Shown here: positions 10,858-19,738 of the stretch, one piece after another
Layout of the letters: each line of letters begins with the position of its first letter
Position numbering within the stretch: the stretch's first letter is position 1
NCBI GenBank assembly: GCA_027576995.1
Contig: JANBQC010000122.1
Location: forward strand, 1 to 56,726
Origin: Dimargaris cristalligena
Lineage: Eukaryota > Kickxellomycota > Dimargaritomycetes > Dimargaritales > Dimargaritaceae
DNA length: 56,726 nucleotides
Direction of reading: 5' to 3'
Notes under the pieces: generated by a model
Database searches by the model: none
What the model was told of the DNA's origin: nothing
The model's input: the letters and a program-made list of their open reading frames with translations, nothing else
Made by a program: the position numbers and the translations under genes

Positions 10858-10890
10858 ATTGGAGTTTCCTGGTGGCCAGGAAACTCCAAT
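10858..10890. repeat. perfect 15-bp inverted repeat, 3-base loop
   Basis: Arm ATTGGAGTTTCCTGG (10858-10872), loop TGG, arm CCAGGAAACTCCAAT (10876-10890), no mismatch. Each outer end is a CCAAT box (ATTGG/CCAAT). A GCACGTGACC E-box lies about 30 bases away at 10826. Confidence 0.95.
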
Positions 10891-12582
10891 CTACGCCAAA
10901 TGAAGGTCTGCACTGAATGAATATGAATGTATAAAATGAGGCTTTTTATAATCCCAGCTGAATCATTTCTTAATGCGCCATGATAAGTGCCATATCTTTT
11001 TGGTTCATCGAAATGTAGCTTATCCGTGCGTTTAATATATACAAATAATGCCGCCTATATTCATTGCGTGGTTTAAGCTGCGGGACTACATTTAATTTTA
11101 CCATTCTATGAATCGTAGATTTACTAGTAAATTTCAAGAGTAGCACACTGTAGCCAGCCTAGGAAAGAGCACCTGTTCAAGTGTAGGTAAGTGTGCCTCT
11201 TTCAGGCGTGGTCATACGCTAGGGTTACCCGATATCTTGATGGGTGTGTAAAGCTATGGTCTAACTACCTAACTTCTGACTAATGCGGGAGGCAAAATAA
11301 AAAACCTTGGTGACCCAGCTTTTTAGTTAGGTTGATGTGGCAAGACTTAATTAACCCTCCCCTCCCCCGAAGTATTAATATGATGCAAGTTTAGCTTAAG
11401 AATGCAGCGAAAAGTCGGACTGGGAAGGATAGACTATACCACTTGGCCGTAATTAACTTACGTGGATTTCCACTCCACCCCATATTGTATAAAGTGATGC
11501 ATTGCCTCTCCTACATTAAATCTACTCCGCTGGATATTCTGGTTATCGAGATTTAGGTATTTTACATCACCTATACACATAGTAAGGCTGTGACCAATGC
11601 ACCTTCTCAATAAGTCTAAAAAAGAAGCGACTGAATCTGTCACCAGGCTGGTTTCCGCCATGGTACATCTTATAGGCCTCTTAATGTGGGGCAAACGGGA
11701 AGCGAATTCCTATAAGGAGAGAGGGGACTTTTGGAGAACAAACCGCTGGCGGAAGGTGGAAATTGAATATTTATCTGCAAATCAGGTTGAAGGCTTCTTT
11801 GTCAAGGCGAAGTCGATTACAGTGTAGGACGCCATTGCTGGTGGTTATGCTGCCACCAATGCCCTAGTTCAATAAATTATCTTAATAGTACGGTGGCTCA
11901 TTTTAGGAAGATGGCCTAGACTCCATTTCATATTAGAGGCGAATGGAAATGGCAGCATAATGGACGGCCTGGCTTGACATGTCCATCCACACCCAGAAAT
12001 ACAATGCTTAATGATAAAGTGGCAGCTACGCCTCGGAGGACCTCCAAAAGAAAACGTAAAGAGGAAGGTGTACCTTCTTTATGTAATGACTTGCAGCCAG
12101 TAGCTGGTCGGACATTAAGAAGAACCATCCCTAAACGAACAGTGTAGATGGGAGGGGTGGAAAGACAAGAACGCTCTATATTTCGACGCAATATATAAGC
12201 CAGCCGGGCCATCATCCAATGTCCGACAATTCAATTATCAGCTCCACCTTTACCTTCACACCCCTAAGCCCATATTTACTCACTATCACTCTCCTTCTCG
12301 TTAGCACCAACATACTGTAGCTTCCATCTTTACTCAACCACTCAGTTTTTCTATCCCTTTACCCAACCACCCTCTCCCATCCACCTAAAAAGGTAAAGCC
12401 ATCCCTGCCGATTATAATACACTTGACTGACCACTCAACGACATCGACATCTCATTTGACCCTTCCTTAGGGATAATCGCGACTCAATCATCGGCATATT
12501 AGCTGACAATTATTTTAACCTTTTTATTGCTATATAACTATACTTGGAATTGGCCTCATTGGTACATAGAACCAATCCAGTC

Positions 12583-15147
12583 ATGGCTCAACAACGGCTC
12601 ATCGCTCAGCGCCCCGGTTTCGGTAAAGCCGGTACTCCCATGCAGGTCAACGCCAACTTCCTGGAAATCAAGTCGTTTGGCAAGGGAATCATCCACCACT
12701 ACGACATCAAGCTCGTTCCCGAAGTCCCGGCCGAGTTGGGTCGCGAGGTTTTCCAGGCCCTCGAAGCCCAGCTGCGCCAAACTGTCTTCCAAGGGTCCTA
12801 CCCCGTTTATGACGGCAAATACAACCTCTTCTCGCCCGTGCGCCTGAATCTTGACAACGGCAAGGGCACTTTCGAGGTGTATTTGCCTCGGGACCAGAAG
12901 CGTCTCCAGAGTGCTCCCGGAGGTAAGGGTCCCAAGCCCTTCCAGGTGAACTTGAGTCACGTGGCCGAAATCAATTTGACCCTCCTGCACAATTTCGTGG
13001 CCGGACGCGCGGAGAACAGCCCCTCGATCCAGTCGGCCATCAACGCCCTCGATTTGGCATTCCATCAGCTGCCCGCCAGCCAGTACCCCGCCGCTAAAAA
13101 TTCCTTCTATACGCCCCAGGGGAAACATGCCCTCTCGGGGGGTATGGAAGTGTGGTCGGGTCTGTTCCAGTCGGTGCGCCCCACCCTGGGTCGACTGCTC
13201 CTGAACGTCGACGTTAGCTCGACCGCGTTTTATTCCCCTGGCTCGCTGCTCACCTGCGTCACCCAGTCCGTCAACAAGCACAGTCCCAACGATCTGCTCA
13301 ACCTGCGGGAGGCGGATTGGCGCAATGTGCACAAAATGATCAAGGGCATGCCCGTGACGTTGACCCATCGCGTCGATGACACCCGGGTGGTGAAAGTCAA
13401 GGGTCTCAGCAACCGGGGCGCTGATAACACCATGTTCAATCTCCGCAACGAAAACGGCACCGAGACCAAAATGTCAGTGCTGAGGTACTTCACCGACCAC
13501 CTGCGCATCCAGATCCGCTACCCAAGTCTGCCCTGCGTGGAATTGAAGCGCGGTGCCATGGTGCCCTTGGAACTCTGCCAGGTCGTCGCGGGCCATCGCG
13601 TGATGCGCAAACTGGACGAGCGCCAAACGGCCGAAATGATCAAATTCACTTGCGTGCAGCCCCAGGAACGTTTCAATCGCATTCGTAAACAAGCCGCCGA
13701 ACTGCTTAAATTCGAGACGAACCCTTACCTGAAGGCGTTCGGAATCCAAGTCAGCCGGGACCTGCTCCGCATCGGTGCCCGGCAGCTGCCCCCACCCGTC
13801 GTGGTTTACGGCAAAAATTCCCGGGAGATGAACACCCGGCCCCGGGACGGTTCCTGGAACATGCGCGAGAAGTGCTTCGTGACGGGAGCTAAGATCTCGT
13901 CTTACGGTGTCCTAGTACTGGACCGCGATAGTGACCAGACCCGCAAGATGGTGGGTAGTTTCATGCAGCAATTCGACGATAACCTGTACAATACGGGTGT
14001 TGATTTGGTGGAAGCCCGTGCCCCCATTGTCTTTGGACATTTCATGAACAATATCGAGCAGAGCCTGGCCAAGGTATATGGGGAAGCCAAGCGCATCTTC
14101 CAGAAGCCCCCTCAGATCATTTATGTGTTCCTCAGCTCCACCGCTAGCGCCGTATACGGCGACATCAAGCGAATTTCGGATACTCGAATGGGAATCGTGA
14201 CCCAGTGTATGCAACTGTCCAAGATTCGCAAACCCAACAACATCCAGTATATGGCCAATGTTGCGCTCAAGGTTAACGTGAAGCTGGGCGGTATCAACAG
14301 TCACCTAGAGCCGAAACAGACCGCGTTCCTATCCAACGGCTCGACCATGGTGATCGGTGCGGACGTGACCCACCCGGCCCCCGGTAACAGCACTGACCCA
14401 TCGATTGCCGCCGTCGTTGGCTCCGTGGATAACCTGGTGACTCGGTTCATCAGCGAAGTCAGCGTGCTGCCCCCGCGCACCGAAGTGATCAGCAACTTGT
14501 GCAGTACCGTGAACAAGATGCTCCAAAGCTTCCGGAAGATCAACAAAAACCTGCCCCGCCGCATTCTATTCTACCGCGACGGTGTGTCAGAATCGCAATT
14601 CCAAACGGTTCTAACCCACGAACTGGCAGAAATCAAGAAGGCTGCCGTGTCGCTGTACGGTGCCCAGTCGGTGCCCATTACGTTCATCACCTGTCAAAAA
14701 CGCCACCACGTGCGCTTTTGCCCGACCCAGAATAACAAGGCCGACCGCTCCGGTAACTGCCCGGCCGGTACGGTGGTGGACCGCGAAGTCACCCACCCTA
14801 AGGAATTCGACTTTTATTTACAGTCCCAGGGCGGTCTGCAGGGCACTTCCCGCCCTACCCGCTACGTTGTGCTGCACGACGATAATAAGTTTTCCGCGGA
14901 TGATCTACAGCAGTTAACCAATCAAATGTGTTACCTGTTCCCCCGTTGCACCCGGTCGGTGTCCTTGTGTCCCCCCGTTTACTTTGCCGATTTGTTGGCG
15001 GCCCGGGCCCGCTACCACCGGGGTAGCCGTAGCGACTTCGAGGATAGCGCTAGCTTGGTGTCGTCCGCATCTACTACCGCCGTCCGTAATGGCATCCAGC
15101 TGGTCCCCGTGGTGGAGGGTCTGAAGCATGTTCTCTATTTTATGTAG
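12583..15147 (+). CDS. Argonaute, slicer-type
   Basis: 854 residues from ATG 12583 (MAQQRLIAQRPGFGKAG); the frame also runs to a TTG at 12544, which is not a likely start. Domain order is N, L1, PAZ (about residues 215-340), MID and PIWI. The PIWI tetrad is intact: D594 (IGADVTHP), E634 (TEVISNL), D666 (FYRDGVSES) and H812 (ARARYH). The spacing of the first three, 40 and 32 residues, equals that of human AGO2 D597/E637/D669. The C-terminus ends ...VLYFM, as in eukaryotic Argonautes. Family knowledge: it binds small RNAs and cuts complementary RNA in the quelling/RNAi pathway. No Dicer or RdRP gene is in the window. No intron is seen, and the sequence is GC-rich and well conserved, so the gene appears active. 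Confidence 0.96.
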   Translation: MAQQRLIAQRPGFGKAGTPMQVNANFLEIKSFGKGIIHHYDIKLVPEVPAELGREVFQALEAQLRQTVFQGSYPVYDGKYNLFSPVRLNLDNGKGTFEVYLPRDQKRLQSAPGGKGPKPFQVNLSHVAEINLTLLHNFVAGRAENSPSIQSAINALDLAFHQLPASQYPAAKNSFYTPQGKHALSGGMEVWSGLFQSVRPTLGRLLLNVDVSSTAFYSPGSLLTCVTQSVNKHSPNDLLNLREADWRNVHKMIKGMPVTLTHRVDDTRVVKVKGLSNRGADNTMFNLRNENGTETKMSVLRYFTDHLRIQIRYPSLPCVELKRGAMVPLELCQVVAGHRVMRKLDERQTAEMIKFTCVQPQERFNRIRKQAAELLKFETNPYLKAFGIQVSRDLLRIGARQLPPPVVVYGKNSREMNTRPRDGSWNMREKCFVTGAKISSYGVLVLDRDSDQTRKMVGSFMQQFDDNLYNTGVDLVEARAPIVFGHFMNNIEQSLAKVYGEAKRIFQKPPQIIYVFLSSTASAVYGDIKRISDTRMGIVTQCMQLSKIRKPNNIQYMANVALKVNVKLGGINSHLEPKQTAFLSNGSTMVIGADVTHPAPGNSTDPSIAAVVGSVDNLVTRFISEVSVLPPRTEVISNLCSTVNKMLQSFRKINKNLPRRILFYRDGVSESQFQTVLTHELAEIKKAAVSLYGAQSVPITFITCQKRHHVRFCPTQNNKADRSGNCPAGTVVDREVTHPKEFDFYLQSQGGLQGTSRPTRYVVLHDDNKFSADDLQQLTNQMCYLFPRCTRSVSLCPPVYFADLLAARARYHRGSRSDFEDSASLVSSASTTAVRNGIQLVPVVEGLKHVLYFM

Positions 15148-16311
15148 GAGTACCCCACCCCTTTCCTTTTTTTCTTAGCACCACTGTGCTCATGACATGC
15201 CCTTGGGATTCCCGCTCTTTAGCGTACCATCTGTTTTGGTCCCAAGGTGAAGTATAAATAAACTCTCTTTTATCGTACCTGAACGCCAGCAGCATAGGCC
15301 TTTGGTTTTACAGCCCATCATGGCATAAACGTTCTTTGTTGATATACCAGTACATGCCTATGGTCAGACCAAAGCATCGGAGGGAAGAGGGGGTTACAAG
15401 ATTATCAGATAATGATAGTACGCTTTGAATTACACTTTTAATAAGGATCGTGCTGAACTGTCATGAAAACGGACTCCCATGAGATCAACGAATATAGTCG
15501 TGTCCCGGCTTAATGGGCGAAGGGGCTATTGCTTCCAACACGAAGCGACTTATAGTTTAATACCCAATTCTTCTTTTTTAATTTTAGCCACTGACCTAAG
15601 TACCTGTCTATTTGGCGTACCATTTTTGACGGAACCTACGCTTTTATCTACCCATTGAAGCACGTTGTCTATCTTCACAGTGGTCGCTTTCTCCTTAATT
15701 GTCGTGAACCTATTAGTAAATGGCATTGCTAGCCAACGGAACACCGATGTATTTTCGATATATTTATTTTTATTGTACTACTGGTACGATCACCATTCGG
15801 CTGCTTCAATCCCAGCAATACAACCAGGGCTGGATAGATAGTTAATGGGTGCCTGGATGGGGAGGGGAGAGGGCATGGCTGATAATCCAGAAATTTGGTA
15901 TTTATAATCACATGTGTGCGAAAGAATGCATCACCTATTACTAGTGGCATTTTTGGGGAGTTTGTATAGGCATTCCCCTACAGCTGGTCCTGTCATTGAC
16001 CTGAGCACCCCGATAAAAACCCCTGTTCCAGGCAGCGGCGAGAGGAGGTCGGCGAGTAGGGGTAAAGGAAAACACGTCACAGCTCTGGATTGGGGGAAGT
16101 TAGGTTAGTGTTATCCCAGCCAATCTCTACCGATTGGGGACATCTCGCCCGGGGAATGAGCTGTACTCTACCCGGTGAATCTGGCCATTGAGATTCATGT
16201 CCATCAGTCTGGTTAGTGCCACCACCGTTGAATAGATTCCCCAATTCCAATACTTTCGATGGTCGCTTGTTGCTCTATTATCCATTCCTTTTCCCAACTT
16301 TAATCCTTACC
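15148..16311. other. intergenic, Argonaute 3' flank and COX10 promoter
   Basis: No gene recognised. Short frames at 15550-15950 lack conserved features. The last 100 bases before ATG 16312 are pyrimidine-rich leader-like sequence. Confidence 0.55.
15257..15262 (+). terminator. likely poly(A) signal of the Argonaute gene
   Basis: AATAAA about 110 bases after the stop codon, preceded by T-rich sequence. Confidence 0.45.
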
Positions 16312-17637
16312 ATGGCTGCCCTCGCTCTGAGTGGGCGGTACGAATCCCCACTGCGTACACTAGCTAGTTCCATCTCCGTTGCTTTAAACAGCCGGGTTTC
16401 CGGAGGTCTGGTACCTCGCTCTGCTTTTCCTACTTCTTCGTTATTTCTTCGAAATGGACACTGTCGCTTGCTACGGATTATCGCGGGGCCAGGCCCAGCC
16501 GCCGATCGGCCTTTGCAAACCACCAAAGCACTCGTTCGGTCGGAGTTATTGTCCAGCAGCCTTGTTCCTTCCCTGAATCGGGCCAATGCCACGCTCCTTT
16601 GCCGACCCTTTCACAACACTTTTATCCCCAGTCATGAAGGCTCGACTCCCCCAGTAGACCCCCCAACGCCAAGCACCCCCGGTCCCCTTGATACCGACCT
16701 CCGTTGGCGTATCGTACGCCCCGCCCGGTGGTCGGAGCATATCGGCCTTTACCAGGAGCTGTCCAAGTCTAAACTAGCCAGTTTGGTAGTACTTACGACC
16801 ATGTGTGGTTATGCCGTCGCACCGGGAGCCATGGATTTGCCTACGTTGCTTTACACTACGGTCGGAACTGGCCTATGCGTAGCCAGCGCCAACACTTTTA
16901 ACCAGTGGATCGAGGTGCCCTACGACGCCCAGATGATGCGTACCCGCAACCGAGTACTAGTGCGCGGCGCCCTCACCCCCCTCCACGCCTTCTCCGTGGG
17001 GGTTCTGTCGGGTACCGCGGGTATTGTCACCCTGGCCACTCTCGTGAATCCGTTAACCGCCGTTCTGGGGGCCGCCAACATCGTGCTCTATAGCTTCGTC
17101 TACACGTGCCTAAAACGAGTGTCGATTGTCAACACGTGGGTCGGCGCCGTGGTAGGGGCCCTTCCCCCCATGATGGGCTGGACCGCCTGTCTGAACAGTT
17201 TGGACCCGGGTGCTTGGTTGCTGGGGATTGTGCTCTACGCGTGGCAGTTCCCCCACTTTAATTCGCTCTCCTGGCCACTGCGTAAAGACTATTCCCGGGC
17301 CGGCTACCGCATGACCGTAGTCACCAACCCCGCGCTAAATGCCCGGGTTTCCCTCCGGTACTCCGTCCTTCTGGCGCCCCTGTCGCTGCTGTTCCCATAT
17401 TTTGATGTGACCACCTGGTGGTTCGCCCTCGATTCCATGATTGTCAATTTGTATCTCATCTATCGCTCCTATCAGTTTTGGCAGCATTCGTCGGATCGTA
17501 CCTACCGACCTTTGTTCTTCGCCTCTTTGGTTCACTTGCCCGTGTACCTGTTGCTCCTATTATTTCACAAGAAGCCCACCGTAGAGCAGGCTGACGATCA
17601 GTCGCCAGAGCCCATTTCTCTCCCCGCTAACTTATAA
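16312..17637 (+). CDS. COX10: protoheme IX farnesyltransferase COX10, mitochondrial
   Basis: 441 residues from ATG 16312 (context TTACCATGG). The frame continues up to a GTG at 16216, but that part has no ATG. The first ~100 residues are rich in Arg/Ser/Leu with few acids and include AALALSGRYESPLRTLASS, consistent with a mitochondrial presequence. The rest is a UbiA-type prenyltransferase: KLASLVVLTTMCGYAVAP, the polyprenyl-diphosphate motif region NTFNQWIEVPYDAQMMRTRNR, a second motif WQFPHFNSLSWPLRKDYSRAGYRM, and multiple hydrophobic spans. Family knowledge: it converts haem B to haem O for cytochrome c oxidase in the inner membrane. An AATAAA lies 21 bases past the stop. It converges on the WD40 gene. 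Confidence 0.95.
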   Translation: MAALALSGRYESPLRTLASSISVALNSRVSGGLVPRSAFPTSSLFLRNGHCRLLRIIAGPGPAADRPLQTTKALVRSELLSSSLVPSLNRANATLLCRPFHNTFIPSHEGSTPPVDPPTPSTPGPLDTDLRWRIVRPARWSEHIGLYQELSKSKLASLVVLTTMCGYAVAPGAMDLPTLLYTTVGTGLCVASANTFNQWIEVPYDAQMMRTRNRVLVRGALTPLHAFSVGVLSGTAGIVTLATLVNPLTAVLGAANIVLYSFVYTCLKRVSIVNTWVGAVVGALPPMMGWTACLNSLDPGAWLLGIVLYAWQFPHFNSLSWPLRKDYSRAGYRMTVVTNPALNARVSLRYSVLLAPLSLLFPYFDVTTWWFALDSMIVNLYLIYRSYQFWQHSSDRTYRPLFFASLVHLPVYLLLLLFHKKPTVEQADDQSPEPISLPANL

Positions 17638-17982
17638 CAAATCCAAGATTATATCCTAATAAAAATAGTTTATTCGGCATTCTCAATTAATCTCACTTAC
17701 TGGAGCTACTGTAGCATTAATTAATTTCAGTTTACTTCCAACAGATCTTATGCATTATGTTCGAATAGTAAGGGGGTGGGTGGAATGTGGATAAGTGAAT
17801 GTAAACTGTAGAAACTTTTCGGCTGCCAAAATAATTGGCAGTCATGTCTTTCAAGAATGTCAATAGAGGATACGAGTGTTCGTTGTTGCTCGAATTGACG
17901 TAGGTAAATAGAAACAGGATTTATACGCGAATAATGTACGCAAGAATCAGCGAATATTTTCATCATGGAAAATAGACTGGCT
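17638..17982. other. convergent intergenic spacer
   Basis: 345 AT-rich bases between the COX10 and WD40 stop codons; no gene seen beyond the poly(A)-type signals. Confidence 0.6.
17658..17674. terminator. overlapping poly(A)-type signals between COX10 and the WD40 gene
   Basis: AATAAA at 17658 on the plus strand (21 bases after the COX10 stop), and TTTATT at 17669, which is AATAAA on the minus strand, about 310 bases past the WD40 stop. The second assignment is weak because of the distance. Confidence 0.45.
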
Positions 17983-19377
17983 TTAACCATCTTCGTCAGA
18001 TATAAGTTCGGCTAATTCACGTTCCTCCTCCTCGGTCATGCCCGAGGTCGAGGGCTTGGCCGAATTGGCGGGCGTCGAGTTCTCCGGCTGGGTGGTGCCT
18101 GGGACCACCTCTGCATCAGTACTGGGCTTGGGGTAATACAGACCGTCGACCTTTAAAATCGAGCTAATCTGCCACTTACGTAGTGTACCGTCTAGGGAAG
18201 TCGAGTAAATCGTCTGGTCAATAACGGCTAATCCGGTAATCTCATCGAAATGGCCAACTAACACTTTGAGGCATTTGCCAGTGGCCTTGCTCCAGATGCG
18301 AATATTTTCATCGCGACACCCCGTAATGACATGGGCATCGGTCACCGTCAGGGATTTGACCACATTAGGGTGCGTGAGGGTGGTAATGCACTGGCCGGTC
18401 CGGGGGCACCATTGTTTGATATCTTTATCGGCGGAGCATGACCATAGTTCAGTATCATCATCATCATCATCATCCGCATCATTAGGGACAACCCGAGTGC
18501 CGGTTTTGGGCGAAGGGGCTGGGGGAGCATAGGATAGATCACGCTGGTTGATTTGGCTAACGTAGTCGGGGAACAAGCAGAGGGCATGTACTGAAGTATG
18601 GTGTCCCCGGAACTCACGAACGACCTGGCCCGTTACGATATTCCACTGCCGGATGGTGGTATCGGACGAAGCGGAAAACAAGGTGTTGGTGCTGCCATCA
18701 TAGACAAGGTCATCAATACCCCGGGAGTGTACTTTGGGGAAGGTCCGTACGCATTGGCCTGTGCGAAGATCCCACTGGCGGATAGTTGCATCGGTGGAGC
18801 CGCTAAACAACCAGGGCGTCGTTTCCTTGGCCGAACCGCCCGCGGGTGATCGGTAGACCCGCCCGCCAGGAACCAAGGCCAGGCATTTAATAAAATCGGA
18901 GTGGCCCGCGAGGGTGCGCACGCACTCGCCCGTGGCCATATCCCAGAGTTTGATAGTTTTATCCCAGGAACCGGAAATGAGCAAGTCAACTGTAGAAGAT
19001 GCACCGGAGTGGGTAGCCTGACTGGAAGATTTCGGCGGATACACGTTGTCGGACGAACAGGCTTGCCAAACGGCGAGAGAGGTGACCGGCCCGGTGTGGC
19101 CCCGGAAGACCCGGCGGGCCATCCCCGTTTCGAGCTGAATCCACTTGATAACATGGGTGGCCTGGCCCAATAATGCGTCGTTTTCGCCGAGATAGAGGGC
19201 CGCCAGGGACTTGGACTTGATGTCCAACGCAGCGAGCCCCGTCTTTCCTGCCCCTTGTTTCAAGTCCTCGCGGAATTGGGCATACTTGATTTCCTTCCGG
19301 GCAAGTGCCTCGCGGTCGGCGTCGGCGAGAAGGAACTGGGACGCATGCGTGCCGATGTTGGGACCTAGGGGCTGCAT
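17983..19377 (-). CDS. WD40-repeat beta-propeller protein
   Basis: 464 residues, ATG at 19377, single exon. About seven WD40 blades are visible, with GH...WD-type endings: LLISGSWDKTIKLWDMATGEC, LFSGSTDATIRQWDLRTGQC, LFSASSDTTIRQWNIVTGQV, WSCSADKDIKQWCPRTGQC, VITGCRDENIRIWSKATGKC and IYSTSLDGTLRKWQI, plus a degenerate first blade near ATHVIKWIQLETG. A poly-Asp loop (encoded by GAT repeats near 18455-18475) interrupts one blade. The C-terminus is acidic (TEEEERELAELISDEDG). Propellers like this usually scaffold protein complexes. I do not recognise the orthologue, so no pathway is assigned. It is divergent from the 647-residue gene with a 361-base shared 5' region. Confidence 0.9.
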   Translation of the reverse strand: MQPLGPNIGTHASQFLLADADREALARKEIKYAQFREDLKQGAGKTGLAALDIKSKSLAALYLGENDALLGQATHVIKWIQLETGMARRVFRGHTGPVTSLAVWQACSSDNVYPPKSSSQATHSGASSTVDLLISGSWDKTIKLWDMATGECVRTLAGHSDFIKCLALVPGGRVYRSPAGGSAKETTPWLFSGSTDATIRQWDLRTGQCVRTFPKVHSRGIDDLVYDGSTNTLFSASSDTTIRQWNIVTGQVVREFRGHHTSVHALCLFPDYVSQINQRDLSYAPPAPSPKTGTRVVPNDADDDDDDDTELWSCSADKDIKQWCPRTGQCITTLTHPNVVKSLTVTDAHVITGCRDENIRIWSKATGKCLKVLVGHFDEITGLAVIDQTIYSTSLDGTLRKWQISSILKVDGLYYPKPSTDAEVVPGTTQPENSTPANSAKPSTSGMTEEEERELAELISDEDG

Positions 19378-19738
19378 GGTTTAAACTGGTACAGATGGCT
19401 ATAGGAATCGCTACTAGTAGAGAAGTTTCGGCGACTAAGACTAATGGAAAAATGGAATGGAGAGACTGACCGAAGGCACACTGGATGAAGCGGCTACTGT
19501 CAGAGGGAGGTGGTTCTTTATTAGTCAGACGAGCGGCCAAAGCTGGCTCACGGGCAAGCCACAAAAATAATAATCCTTTACCTGAGTCTGCAGTTGACGG
19601 CTTCTTTTGACCAGTAACCGGGTTCTAAAGTGCCCGGGCTTACCGTTTCTCTCCATTGCCCATAATTCGGACCACCTTTTTGAGTTTGTCTCCTCTATTC
19701 ACTTTTATATGTTCTAAATAGTAAGTTCCCTACTTACC
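19378..19738. promoter_or_regulatory. bidirectional promoter region
   Basis: 361 bases between two divergent ATGs (WD40 gene at 19377 on minus, unknown protein at 19739 on plus). No clear TATA box or other motif is decisive. A T-rich/pyrimidine leader lies just before 19739. Confidence 0.5.

Larger units (their letters stand above)
10371..12582. other. intergenic, GPI2 to Argonaute
   Basis: About 2.2 kb with the N gap, a perfect 15-bp inverted repeat (10858-10890) and no convincing gene. Open frames at 10480-10786 include N residues and are artefacts; 11458-11827 and 11928-12215 lack features. A TATATAA at 12531-12537 lies about 50 bases before the Argonaute ATG. Confidence 0.55.

Noticed and set aside
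12544..12582. TTG start extending Argonaute by 13 residues
   Set aside because: The ATG at 12583 is in frame and matches a normal Argonaute start; the extension crosses leader sequence.
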